Positions 16,419-23,582 of a DNA stretch of 64,000 nt are shown here, in pieces. Origin of the DNA: Hymenobacter sp. CRA2. GTDB lineage: Bacteria; Bacteroidota; Bacteroidia; Cytophagales; Hymenobacteraceae. The stretch covers positions 62,001 through 126,000 of the forward strand of contig NZ_MVBC01000013.1 of the NCBI RefSeq assembly GCF_002007105.1, in the 5' to 3' direction. Position 1 is the first letter of the stretch. The number at the start of each line of letters is the position of its first letter. The position numbers and the translations under genes were made by a program. The notes below the pieces were generated by a model. The model saw nothing but the letters and a program-made list of their open reading frames with translations. It had not been told where the DNA came from and did not search any database.

Positions 16419-18529
16419 GCGAGCTGAACCAAACCCTGCGCCTGGTGCGCCCGCTCTGGCGCGGCTTGCCCGTTATTCTGCTCTGCACGGCCCTGGCCGT
16501 GGTGGGCGCCTACCAGTACCTGCGCTACGCCACGCCGCAGTACGAAAGCACGGCCAAAATCAAGCTGGCCGAAACCAACGAAAGCGCCATCAGCACCAAC
16601 CTGGTAAAGACTACGGACGTTTTCGCCCAGAACAACAAGATCGGGGCCGAGGTAGAGCTGCTCAAGTCGCGGCTGCTGCTGGACAAGGCCCTGCAAACCC
16701 TGCGCTTCGAGCTGAGCACCTACCGGGTGGGCGACATCCGCAAGACCGAGCTCTACAAGCAGAGCCCCTTCGCCGTCGAGCTGAAGCTGAGCAACCCGCG
16801 CTGGCAGGACCAAGCATTCAAGCTCGACATCATCTCCGACGACGAGCTGACGCTGACCGCGCCCTCGGGCGAAACCAAGCAGGGCCGCTTCGGGCAGGTG
16901 CTGCTCTTTAGCGGGGCGGAAGTGACCATTGCCAAAAACCGGACGCTGCTGGCCGAAAAGCCCGACCTGGCCCTGGCCGATACCTACGAGTTTGTGCGCC
17001 ACTCGCACGACCGGCTCCTGCAGGACGTGCTCGACCGCCTCGACATCACCAGCGTCGACAAGGACGTGGCCGTAATCCGGGTGAGCTTCCGCAGCCCGGT
17101 GCCCGACAAGGCCGCCGACCTGGTGAATGCCCTGACCCAGGTGTACATGCAGGATTACCTGGAAAACAAATACAAGGTGGCCAACACCTCGGTGGACTTC
17201 ATCGACCAGCGCCTGCAGGCGGTGGGCCAGACCCTGGCCCAGTCGGAAAACTCCATCGAAGGCTACCGCGACCAGAAGCGCATCGTGAACATCGGCCAGG
17301 AAACCGACACGGAGCTGCACAAGATTGCCGAGCTGAAGATGCAGCGCGCCAACCTGCGCATGAGCCTGGCCGCGGCCACCAAGCTGTACCAGTACATGAC
17401 CTCGGGCGAGCAGAACGTGCTGGAGCTGGCCCCCAACTTCGAGGCCTTCAACGACCTGCTCTCCAACGAAATCGTGAAGAAGATGAAGGATCTGCAGGCC
17501 GATAAGCGCGACCTGCTGCTGCGCTTCAAGCCCGAAGACGAGAAAGTGGTGGCCATCGACCAGAAGCTGGCCGACCTGAACAGCTACCTCACCGAGAGCA
17601 TCAAGAACACCCGCAACGCGCTGCAGGTGAAGTACGCCGAAATTGACCAGGCCATTCAGCAGTCGGAAAAGGCCTTCGTGGGCCTGCCCACCCGCGAGAA
17701 AAACCTGGCCATTCTGGAGCGCAACTTCCAGCTGAACGAGAAGCTCTACACCATGCTGCACGAGAAGAAAACGGAGGCCGAAATTGCCAAGGCCGCCCCG
17801 ACTTCTTACCACCGCATCATTTCCGAGGGCGTACCGGCCACCGAGCCCATCGCGCCGAACCACCTGCTGGTGCTGCTGGTATCGGGCTTCCTGGGCCTGG
17901 TAGCGGGCACGGCGCTGGTGTACCTGTTCTCGGCCGCCCGCGCTACCCCGAACGATACCTTGCAGATTCAGAAGGAGTCGCGCATTCCGGTGGCCGTGAG
18001 CATTCCGTTTCTGCCCGCTGGGGCCCAGCGCGTGGCCTACTTCCGCCAGCTGGCTACCCGCCTGGAGCTGAAAGGCCTGCTGAACCAGGGGCAGAAAGTG
18101 GTGGTAAGCTCTTTCGAGGAGCAGGAAGGCTCCGGTTTCTTCTTTGAGAACCTGACCTCCACGCTGAACGCGCAGGGCAAGAAGCTGCGCGGCATCCACA
18201 TCACCGACCCGCAGACGCTGAACCCGGCGGCCCTGGACTCGGAGCTGATGCTGGTGCGTAACCTGCCCCTGAACGAGGACAGCCACGCCTTGGCCGTGAT
18301 GGCCGGCGCCGACGTGAACCTGGTGCTGCTCGACGGCTGCACTACCCCGCTGGCTCGCATCAAGCAGCTGGAAGAACTGGTGGAGGAGTACAAGCTGCCG
18401 AACGTGCACTTCTGCCTGAACCGCGAAGGCTACCGCCCGGGCTTGTTCCGCCGCTTTGGGAAGCGCCCGGCCAAACAGGCCAGCTGGAAGTTTGGCGAAG
18501 CCCGTGCTGGCGCCCACGCTACCGCGTAA
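16415..18529 (+). CDS. Wzc/GumC-type polysaccharide copolymerase with degenerate kinase domain
   Basis: A 704-residue inner-membrane protein. The Wzz domain lies at the N-terminus, with a first membrane helix at about 17-35 (GLPVILLCTALAVVGAYQYL). A long periplasmic coiled-coil region (about 230-460) follows. A second helix is at about 485-505 (LLVLLVSGFLGLVAGTALVYLF). A cytoplasmic domain follows that corresponds to a BY-kinase. At the Walker A position (about 565-575) it reads SSFEEQEGSGF instead of the G-x-GKS/T loop. At Walker B it reads LVLLDGCTTPL. There is no terminal Tyr cluster. It therefore probably controls chain length and export without phosphorylating itself. It overlaps the export gene before it and the flippase gene after it. 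Confidence 0.9.
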   Translation: MSELNQTLRLVRPLWRGLPVILLCTALAVVGAYQYLRYATPQYESTAKIKLAETNESAISTNLVKTTDVFAQNNKIGAEVELLKSRLLLDKALQTLRFELSTYRVGDIRKTELYKQSPFAVELKLSNPRWQDQAFKLDIISDDELTLTAPSGETKQGRFGQVLLFSGAEVTIAKNRTLLAEKPDLALADTYEFVRHSHDRLLQDVLDRLDITSVDKDVAVIRVSFRSPVPDKAADLVNALTQVYMQDYLENKYKVANTSVDFIDQRLQAVGQTLAQSENSIEGYRDQKRIVNIGQETDTELHKIAELKMQRANLRMSLAAATKLYQYMTSGEQNVLELAPNFEAFNDLLSNEIVKKMKDLQADKRDLLLRFKPEDEKVVAIDQKLADLNSYLTESIKNTRNALQVKYAEIDQAIQQSEKAFVGLPTREKNLAILERNFQLNEKLYTMLHEKKTEAEIAKAAPTSYHRIISEGVPATEPIAPNHLLVLLVSGFLGLVAGTALVYLFSAARATPNDTLQIQKESRIPVAVSIPFLPAGAQRVAYFRQLATRLELKGLLNQGQKVVVSSFEEQEGSGFFFENLTSTLNAQGKKLRGIHITDPQTLNPAALDSELMLVRNLPLNEDSHALAVMAGADVNLVLLDGCTTPLARIKQLEELVEEYKLPNVHFCLNREGYRPGLFRRFGKRPAKQASWKFGEARAGAHATA

Positions 18530-19787
18530 GCTTGCCGCCCTGCCGGCCCGCTACTGGGTAGTAGCGGGCCAGGCAGTGGTCAGCGCCACGTCCTTTCTCA
18601 CCAATGTCTTCCTGGCCCGGCTCTGCGGCCTGACGGTGTTTGGCGAGTACAGTGCCTGGCAGATGGTGCTGCTGCTGGCCCTGGCGGTGCAGGGCGCGCT
18701 CATCTCGCAGCCCATGCAGATCGTGCACGGGCAGACGGCGGCCGCCCGGCGCCCGGCCTACCGGCAGGCGCTGCTGACCATGCAGCTGGTCTTCAGCTTG
18801 GTAGCTGCACTAGCCGTGGCCGGCGTCAGCCTGGCGGTGCCGGTCGCCACGGCGGCGCTACCGGCCTTTCTGGTGTGCCTGGTAGCTACCTGTGGGCAGG
18901 ATACCGCCCGCAAGCTGCTGCTGGCCGAGGGCCAGGTGCAGGTAGCGCTGCTAAGCGACGTGCTATCGGGCGCGGGGCAGCTGCTGGTGCTGCTGTACTG
19001 GGCCGTGGGCCGCGTGGCCGTGCCGCTGCCGGCCGTGCTCTGGGCCGTGGGGCTGACCACCGTGCCGGCCCTGCTGCTTTCGGCCGCTGCGCTGCGCTGG
19101 CGGCCGGGCTTCGCAGCCGGGGCCCTGCGCGAATTCGCGGGGGCGCACGGCCGGCAGGCCCGCTGGCTGCTGCCCACTGTGCTGCTGCAGTGGACCTCTG
19201 CCAACGCCTTGCTGGCTTTTGCCGGCTGGGCCGGCAGCGCGGCCACGCTCGGCATCCTGCGCCTGGCCCAGACGCTGATGGGCATCTTCAACGTGGGCCT
19301 GCAGGCGGCCGAAAACTACGTGCTGCCCAAGCTCAGCCAGAGCTTTGCGCGGCAGCCGCGGCTGTTCGAGCAGCAGCGCGCCCGCCTCACGCGCACCATG
19401 CTGCTGCTGGCGGCCGGGCCCATTGTGCTGCTCTTCGTGCTGGCCGGGCCCATCGTAGGTTGGCTGCAGGCCGATGCGCTGCAGTACAGCAACGTGCTGC
19501 GCTGGTGCTGCGTGCTGTACGTGGTGATTCTGCTGGTGTACCCGCTGCGCCTGACCGTGCGCCTGCTCGATGGCTCGCGGCCCTACTTCGTGGGCTACGT
19601 GCTCAGCATCGGCGTGTCGTTCGGGCTGGGGCGCTGGCTGATCGGGCAGTGGCAGGCCAGCGGCGTGGTGCTGGGCTGGATAGTGGCGCAGGTGGTGCTG
19701 GGCCTGTACTGGGGCCTGACCGTGTGGCGGGCCCAACGCAACAACTCAACTGAACCGGGCGGCCTGGCTGCCCTCGAAACGCAATGA
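18504..19787 (+). CDS. Wzx-type lipopolysaccharide/oligosaccharide flippase
   Basis: A membrane protein of 427 residues from GTG 18504, with about 12 hydrophobic helices and very few charged residues. The N-terminus VVAGQAVVSATSFLTNVFLARLCGLTVFGEYSAW is the MATE/Wzx-type opening found in polysaccharide flippases. It would move undecaprenyl-linked repeat units across the inner membrane. The open frame extends to a TTG at 18456. GTG 18504 is preferred because it limits the overlap with the copolymerase gene to 26 bases and gives a sensible short basic N-terminus (LPRKLAALPARYW). The next gene starts at the stop (ATGA overlap). Confidence 0.85.
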   Translation: MLAPTLPRKLAALPARYWVVAGQAVVSATSFLTNVFLARLCGLTVFGEYSAWQMVLLLALAVQGALISQPMQIVHGQTAAARRPAYRQALLTMQLVFSLVAALAVAGVSLAVPVATAALPAFLVCLVATCGQDTARKLLLAEGQVQVALLSDVLSGAGQLLVLLYWAVGRVAVPLPAVLWAVGLTTVPALLLSAAALRWRPGFAAGALREFAGAHGRQARWLLPTVLLQWTSANALLAFAGWAGSAATLGILRLAQTLMGIFNVGLQAAENYVLPKLSQSFARQPRLFEQQRARLTRTMLLLAAGPIVLLFVLAGPIVGWLQADALQYSNVLRWCCVLYVVILLVYPLRLTVRLLDGSRPYFVGYVLSIGVSFGLGRWLIGQWQASGVVLGWIVAQVVLGLYWGLTVWRAQRNNSTEPGGLAALETQ

Positions 19788-20905
19788 AAGTTATTCACCT
19801 CATCCTGGGCAAAGCCAACCCGGAGCGCATGAACGGCGTGAACAAGGTGGTGCACGCCCTGGCCACCGAGCAAAGCCGCGCCGGCTGGGACGTGGAGGTC
19901 TGGGGCATTACCCGGGACGTGGCCGAAAACTACCCGCCCCGGGAGTTTCGCACCCGCCTGTTTGCCGCGGGCCGCAACCCCTTCCGGCTGCCCGGGGCGC
20001 TGACGCACGCCCTGCACGACGCGGCCCGGCCCGCCGTGGTACACCTGCACGGCGGCTTCATCCCGACGTACTACGCGGCGGCCCGCCAGCTGCGCACCTT
20101 GGGCCTGCCCTACATCGTGACGCCCCACGGCAGCTACGGCCCCCAGGCCCTGCGCAAAAACCAGCTGGCCAAGCGCGTGTACCTGCGCCTCTGCGAGCAG
20201 TACGTGCTCCGGCACGCCGCCCGGGTGCATTGCCTGGGCCAGAGCGAGGTGCAGGGCCTGCAGGCCCTCAACCCCGCGCTGCCCACCAGCCTGCTGCCCT
20301 ACGGCTTTGAGCTGCCGGCCGCCGGCCCGCCGCCCGTGCCCACGCCGGGCCAGGTCTTCCGCGTGGGCTTCTGCGGGCGCCTCGACGAAAGCCACAAGGG
20401 CCTGAGTTGCCTCATTGCCGGCTTCGGCGAATTTGCCCGCCGGCAGCCCGGGGCCGAACTATGGATTATCGGCGACGGCCCCGACCGGGAGCGGGTGGAG
20501 CGCTGGGCCGCCGCCGCGCCCGCCGGCACCATCAAGGTGCTCGGCAGCCGCTTCGGCGAGGAGAAGTTCGACCTGCTGCGCCAGCTCGACGCCTTCGCGC
20601 ACACCTCCCACTACGAGGGCCTGCCCGTGTCCATCCTGGAAGCGGCTGCGCTGGGCATTCCGTGCGTGGTGACCGAGGCCACCAACATGGGCCCGTACAT
20701 CCGCCGCTTCGAGTGCGGGCAGGTGCTGGCCGAAGCCCAGCCCGGGCAGTTTGCCGCTGGCCTGCAGCGCTGCTTCGAGCAGTGGAAGAGCACGCCGCGT
20801 CCGCAGCTGCGCCAGCGGTGCCGCGACATGGTGAGCACGGCCTTCGCCTGGCCCACCCTGCTGCACGATTATCAGCGCATGTATCAGCAAGCCCTTTATG
20901 CGTAG
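19784..20905 (+). CDS. Family 4 glycosyltransferase
   Basis: A 373-residue GT-B fold enzyme, cytoplasmic or membrane-associated. The N-terminal acceptor domain (about 1-175) includes the Gly-free opening MKVIHLILGKANPERMNGVN, HLHGGFIPTYYAAARQL and PYIVTPHGSYGPQAL. The C-terminal Rossmann domain (about 185-370) has VGFCGRLDESHKG, ELWIIGDGPDRERVE, and the E-x7-E region HYEGLPVSILEAAALGIPCV. It would transfer an activated sugar to the growing lipid-linked repeat unit. The donor sugar cannot be read from sequence. It overlaps the flippase gene by 4 bases and the polymerase gene by 8. Confidence 0.92.
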   Translation: MKVIHLILGKANPERMNGVNKVVHALATEQSRAGWDVEVWGITRDVAENYPPREFRTRLFAAGRNPFRLPGALTHALHDAARPAVVHLHGGFIPTYYAAARQLRTLGLPYIVTPHGSYGPQALRKNQLAKRVYLRLCEQYVLRHAARVHCLGQSEVQGLQALNPALPTSLLPYGFELPAAGPPPVPTPGQVFRVGFCGRLDESHKGLSCLIAGFGEFARRQPGAELWIIGDGPDRERVERWAAAAPAGTIKVLGSRFGEEKFDLLRQLDAFAHTSHYEGLPVSILEAAALGIPCVVTEATNMGPYIRRFECGQVLAEAQPGQFAAGLQRCFEQWKSTPRPQLRQRCRDMVSTAFAWPTLLHDYQRMYQQALYA

Positions 20906-22193
20906 CACTTCTCCCCCCGACCACCGCCGGTTTCTGCGCCTGCTGCAGGTGCTGCTCACGCTGGTGCTGCTCGTCAAGCTGGCCGGCTTCTTCACCTGGA
21001 GCGAAGACGTGGGCTTCACGCGCGCCTTCAAAATGGTCAGCCGCCTCTCCATGACGGCCGCCGCCTACGGACTGTACCGGCTGATTCTGAGTCGCGGCGC
21101 CGTCGACTCGTTTCGCTGGCACAACAGCCTGGCCCCCATCCTCTACGCGGGCTACCTGCTGCTGGGCCTGGCCTCGCTGCTCTGGTCCACCGACGCGGCG
21201 TACTCGCTGCTGCAGCTGGTGATGGACGTGGAGAGCCTCGTCTTCGCGTTCTACTTCGTGAAGTGCTTTCTGCTGCTCGATGCGTTTTTCCCCACCAGCC
21301 GCATCAGCTTGCCCAACGTGGTCGGCAACGCCTCGTTTGGGCTGATTGCGGTATTCTTAGGGGGCATGCTGGTAGCGCCCGAGGTGTTTTACCGCCTCAC
21401 CCACAACGGCGAGGAGGCCCGCCTCGGCGGCTTCCTGATGAACCCCAACGAGCTGGGCATGCTCTGCGTGGTGGGCATCTCCTGCCTGAGCTTCAATTTC
21501 TACCGCGGCTACCACCCCCTGCTGACGGCCCTGAAAATCCTGCCCCTGTTCTATGCCCTGCTGCTCACCGGCTCGCGCTCCTCGCTCGTGGGCTTCCTGC
21601 TGATTGCGCTGCTGCACGTATTCCAGTCGGGCCACCGGCGGCTGCAGTGGGCTACCGCGGCCGCCGCGCTGCTGGCCGTACCGGTGGCCGTACGCACCCT
21701 GTTCATCAAGCAGGGCGGCGTGGAGGAAGTGCTGAGCCTGACCGGCCGCCTGCCCTTCTGGCACGCCCTGCTCACCGAAGGGCTGCCCAAGGAGCCTCTG
21801 CTGGGCTACGGTTTCATGCGCATTGCTTACGGCGACTATTTTCAGAGCACCCACACCTACGCCGCCCAGATGACGCACAACACGTTCATTCAGGTGCTGC
21901 TGAACCTGGGGCTGGTAGGTTTCGCGCTGGTGCTGGCTCAGCTCACGCTCACCCTGCGCGGCTTCGTACGCACCCGGCAGACCGAGCGGCGCCTGCTCTT
22001 CTTCGGCCTGCTCATCCCCATCCTGATCAACTCGTTCACCGAGTTTGGCATCTTCGGACAGACCAACTACGGCATTCTGTTCTACCAGCTGCTGATTTTC
22101 CTCATCAGCCTGCGCTACCACCCGCTGCTCTCCACGGCCGAAAAGCTGCTGCTCAAGCGCAAGCGCCCCGAGCTGCCGCTGCTGCCAGCCTGA
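20898..22193 (+). CDS. Wzy/O-antigen ligase-family polysaccharide polymerase
   Basis: A 431-residue integral membrane protein with about 10-12 helices. It has a large periplasmic loop in the second half containing GRLPFWHALLTEGLPKEPLLGYG and HTYAAQMTHNTFIQVLLNLG. These match the O-antigen ligase/Wzy-C motif (G-x-G...H(N)-x-(F/Y)-(L/I)). The cytoplasmic tail is basic (LLLKRKRPELPLL). In this operon setting, next to Wzx and Wza/Wzc homologues, polymerase is the natural role; ligases share the same fold. It begins 8 bases before the glycosyltransferase stop. Confidence 0.9.
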   Translation: MRSTSPPDHRRFLRLLQVLLTLVLLVKLAGFFTWSEDVGFTRAFKMVSRLSMTAAAYGLYRLILSRGAVDSFRWHNSLAPILYAGYLLLGLASLLWSTDAAYSLLQLVMDVESLVFAFYFVKCFLLLDAFFPTSRISLPNVVGNASFGLIAVFLGGMLVAPEVFYRLTHNGEEARLGGFLMNPNELGMLCVVGISCLSFNFYRGYHPLLTALKILPLFYALLLTGSRSSLVGFLLIALLHVFQSGHRRLQWATAAAALLAVPVAVRTLFIKQGGVEEVLSLTGRLPFWHALLTEGLPKEPLLGYGFMRIAYGDYFQSTHTYAAQMTHNTFIQVLLNLGLVGFALVLAQLTLTLRGFVRTRQTERRLLFFGLLIPILINSFTEFGIFGQTNYGILFYQLLIFLISLRYHPLLSTAEKLLLKRKRPELPLLPA

Positions 22194-22431
22194 TGCACCC
22201 TCTGCGGCCGGCACACCAGTTCAGTGCCTAGATGGACCGGGCCCGGCCAGCGCGCATTCCTCTTTCCTCACTGACGCACGCTTTCCGGGCCTCCGCCGGG
22301 GCAGCTGCCTGCGCCCTGTTGCCAGCCCGGCCGCCCGTTTCGCAGCCGCCCAAATACCGCCCCACTCTTTCCACAGCCTTCCCCACCGGTGCCTGCACCG
22401 CATTTTTTCCGGCTTTTCACATCCCATTTTT

Positions 22432-23004
22432 ATGAAGACACTACTAAACAACTCTCACCGCGTGGCCAGGCTGCTGGGCCTGCTGCCACCCCTGATGCTG
22501 ATGGGCCTGCTCCTCTTTGCGCGCGAAATCCGGTCGGCGCGCCGCCCGGTGCTGCCGGCCAGCACTACAGTGCTGCTGGTATGCCACGGCGAAAAAGCCC
22601 CAGTAGGCACCAGCGGTACCCCGCTGGCCCCAGCCGGGCAGGTCCGTGCCCAAGCCCTGGCCGATTTGCTGAGCCAGCGCGGAGTCGCAGCCGTGTTTAC
22701 GCCGCCGGTGCCCAGCTGCCGGGCCACCGTGGCGCCGCTGGCGCAGAGCATCCACCTGACGCCCCTGGTGTACAATGCCACGCAACCCAGCGCGGTAGCC
22801 AGCCGCATCACCCAGCAGTACGCCGGCAAAACCGTGGTCGTGGTCGGCGAGCCTGCTACCCTGCTGCCGCTGGTCGATGCGCTGGGCGTGCCCCGGCCCG
22901 TGAGCAGCGTAGCCGAAACCGACCACGACCTGCTGCTGGAAGTACGGCTACCGGCCGATGGCTTCCCGATGGTGCTGACGCGCCGCTACGGCGCCTCGGA
23001 GTAG
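22432..23004 (+). CDS. Membrane-anchored histidine-phosphatase-fold protein, probably inactive
   Basis: A 190-residue protein with one N-terminal membrane anchor (about 15-31, LLGLLPPLMLMGLLLFA). The domain at about 45-188 follows the histidine phosphatase (SixA-like) layout. The RHG-type motif reads LLVCHGEKAP, keeping His but replacing the catalytic Arg by Cys. The second catalytic segment, normally VVGH, reads VVVVGEPAT, replacing His by Glu. An expected G-x-x-L/Q-A-x-x-L helix is kept (GQVRAQALADLLSQRGV). Loss of two key residues argues for a non-catalytic binding role or a changed activity. It sits 238 bases after the polymerase gene on the same strand. That gap shows nothing recognisable. 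Confidence 0.8.
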   Translation: MKTLLNNSHRVARLLGLLPPLMLMGLLLFAREIRSARRPVLPASTTVLLVCHGEKAPVGTSGTPLAPAGQVRAQALADLLSQRGVAAVFTPPVPSCRATVAPLAQSIHLTPLVYNATQPSAVASRITQQYAGKTVVVVGEPATLLPLVDALGVPRPVSSVAETDHDLLLEVRLPADGFPMVLTRRYGASE

Positions 23005-23170
23005 CCTCGCTTCCACTCCCGTTGGCATGTGTCGCCCAAAGACGAAGCCCTATCTGAGCGAGCTAAAAAGCCCGTTCCGAGGCACCCGGCCGCATCTGGC
23101 TCAGCGAGCGGCGTAAACGGAAGCAGGTCGCAACTGACCTGCTTCCGTTTATAGCGGCTGGGTAAACACT

Positions 23171-23244
23171 TGTAGCGCGTGCTTCGGCCCGCGTCCGTCC
23201 GCACGATTACGTGCGGACGGACGCGGGCCGAAGCACGCGCTACA
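23171..23244. repeat. Perfect 74-base palindromic element
   Basis: Two 35-base arms (starting TGTAGCGCGTGCTTCGGCCC) are perfectly complementary around a 4-base ATTA loop. There is no T-tract. A shorter hairpin with a related GCGTCCG/CGGACGG core occurs at 62012-62043, so this probably belongs to a genomic repeat family. It lies in the 578-base gap between the phosphatase-like gene and the three-domain protein and could also separate the two transcription units. Confidence 0.85.
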
Positions 23245-23406
23245 CCATTTGCGGACAGCTGTGGAAAGTAGCATTCAGGTCATGCAGACTGGTCTTTGAG
23301 CGGCGGGGAGCTATTGCCTAAGTAACACTCCGGCTCGACCGGTAGCCCGCCCGCGCCGCCGTTTGGGTAGCGCGGGCCGGGGTATTTTTTCGCTGTCCAA
23401 CACCAA

Positions 23407-23491
23407 TCCAAGCGCTGGATCAGGCTGTCCGAGCCCCCCCCAGCACTTGGACTAGGGCTCCAAACCCGGGAGTGATAGTCCAGCTCATAGA
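23407..23491. promoter_or_regulatory. Putative activator-binding sites, three copies
   Basis: TCCAAGCGCTGGA (23407-23419) is an exact TCCA-N5-TGGA site. CCCAGCACTTGGA (23439) and TCCAGCTCATAGA (23479) each have one mismatch. Spacings are 32 and 40 bases, near whole helical turns. They lie about 90-175 bases before the predicted start of transcription at 23582, as expected of sigma54 enhancers, and match the sites before 15190. Confidence 0.55.
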
Positions 23492-23555
23492 CTGGCAGGA
23501 CGAATCATTAAAATATACTCATTGATTACCAGATCGTTATCTGCAAAATAATTTC

Positions 23556-23570
23556 TGGCCCTGCCTTGGC
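23556..23570 (+). promoter_or_regulatory. Candidate sigma54 (-24/-12) promoter
   Basis: TGGCCCTGCCTTGGC has GG (23557-23558) and GC (23569-23570) exactly 10 bases apart, the RpoN spacing, with -24 element TGGCC and -12 element TTGGC. Transcription would start near 23582, leaving almost no leader before ATG 23583. This suggests either a near-leaderless mRNA or a start at the in-frame ATG 23634. Confidence 0.5.
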
Positions 23571-23582
23571 ATCAGGGCCGGC

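Noticed and set aside
15887-18517. 876-codon antisense open frame across the export and copolymerase genes, with similar long antisense frames elsewhere (for example 187-1170, 10891-12363, 23688-25310)
   Set aside because: Composition is His/Gln/Leu/Val-rich with no domains; they mirror well-supported genes on the other strand and are produced by high GC codon bias.
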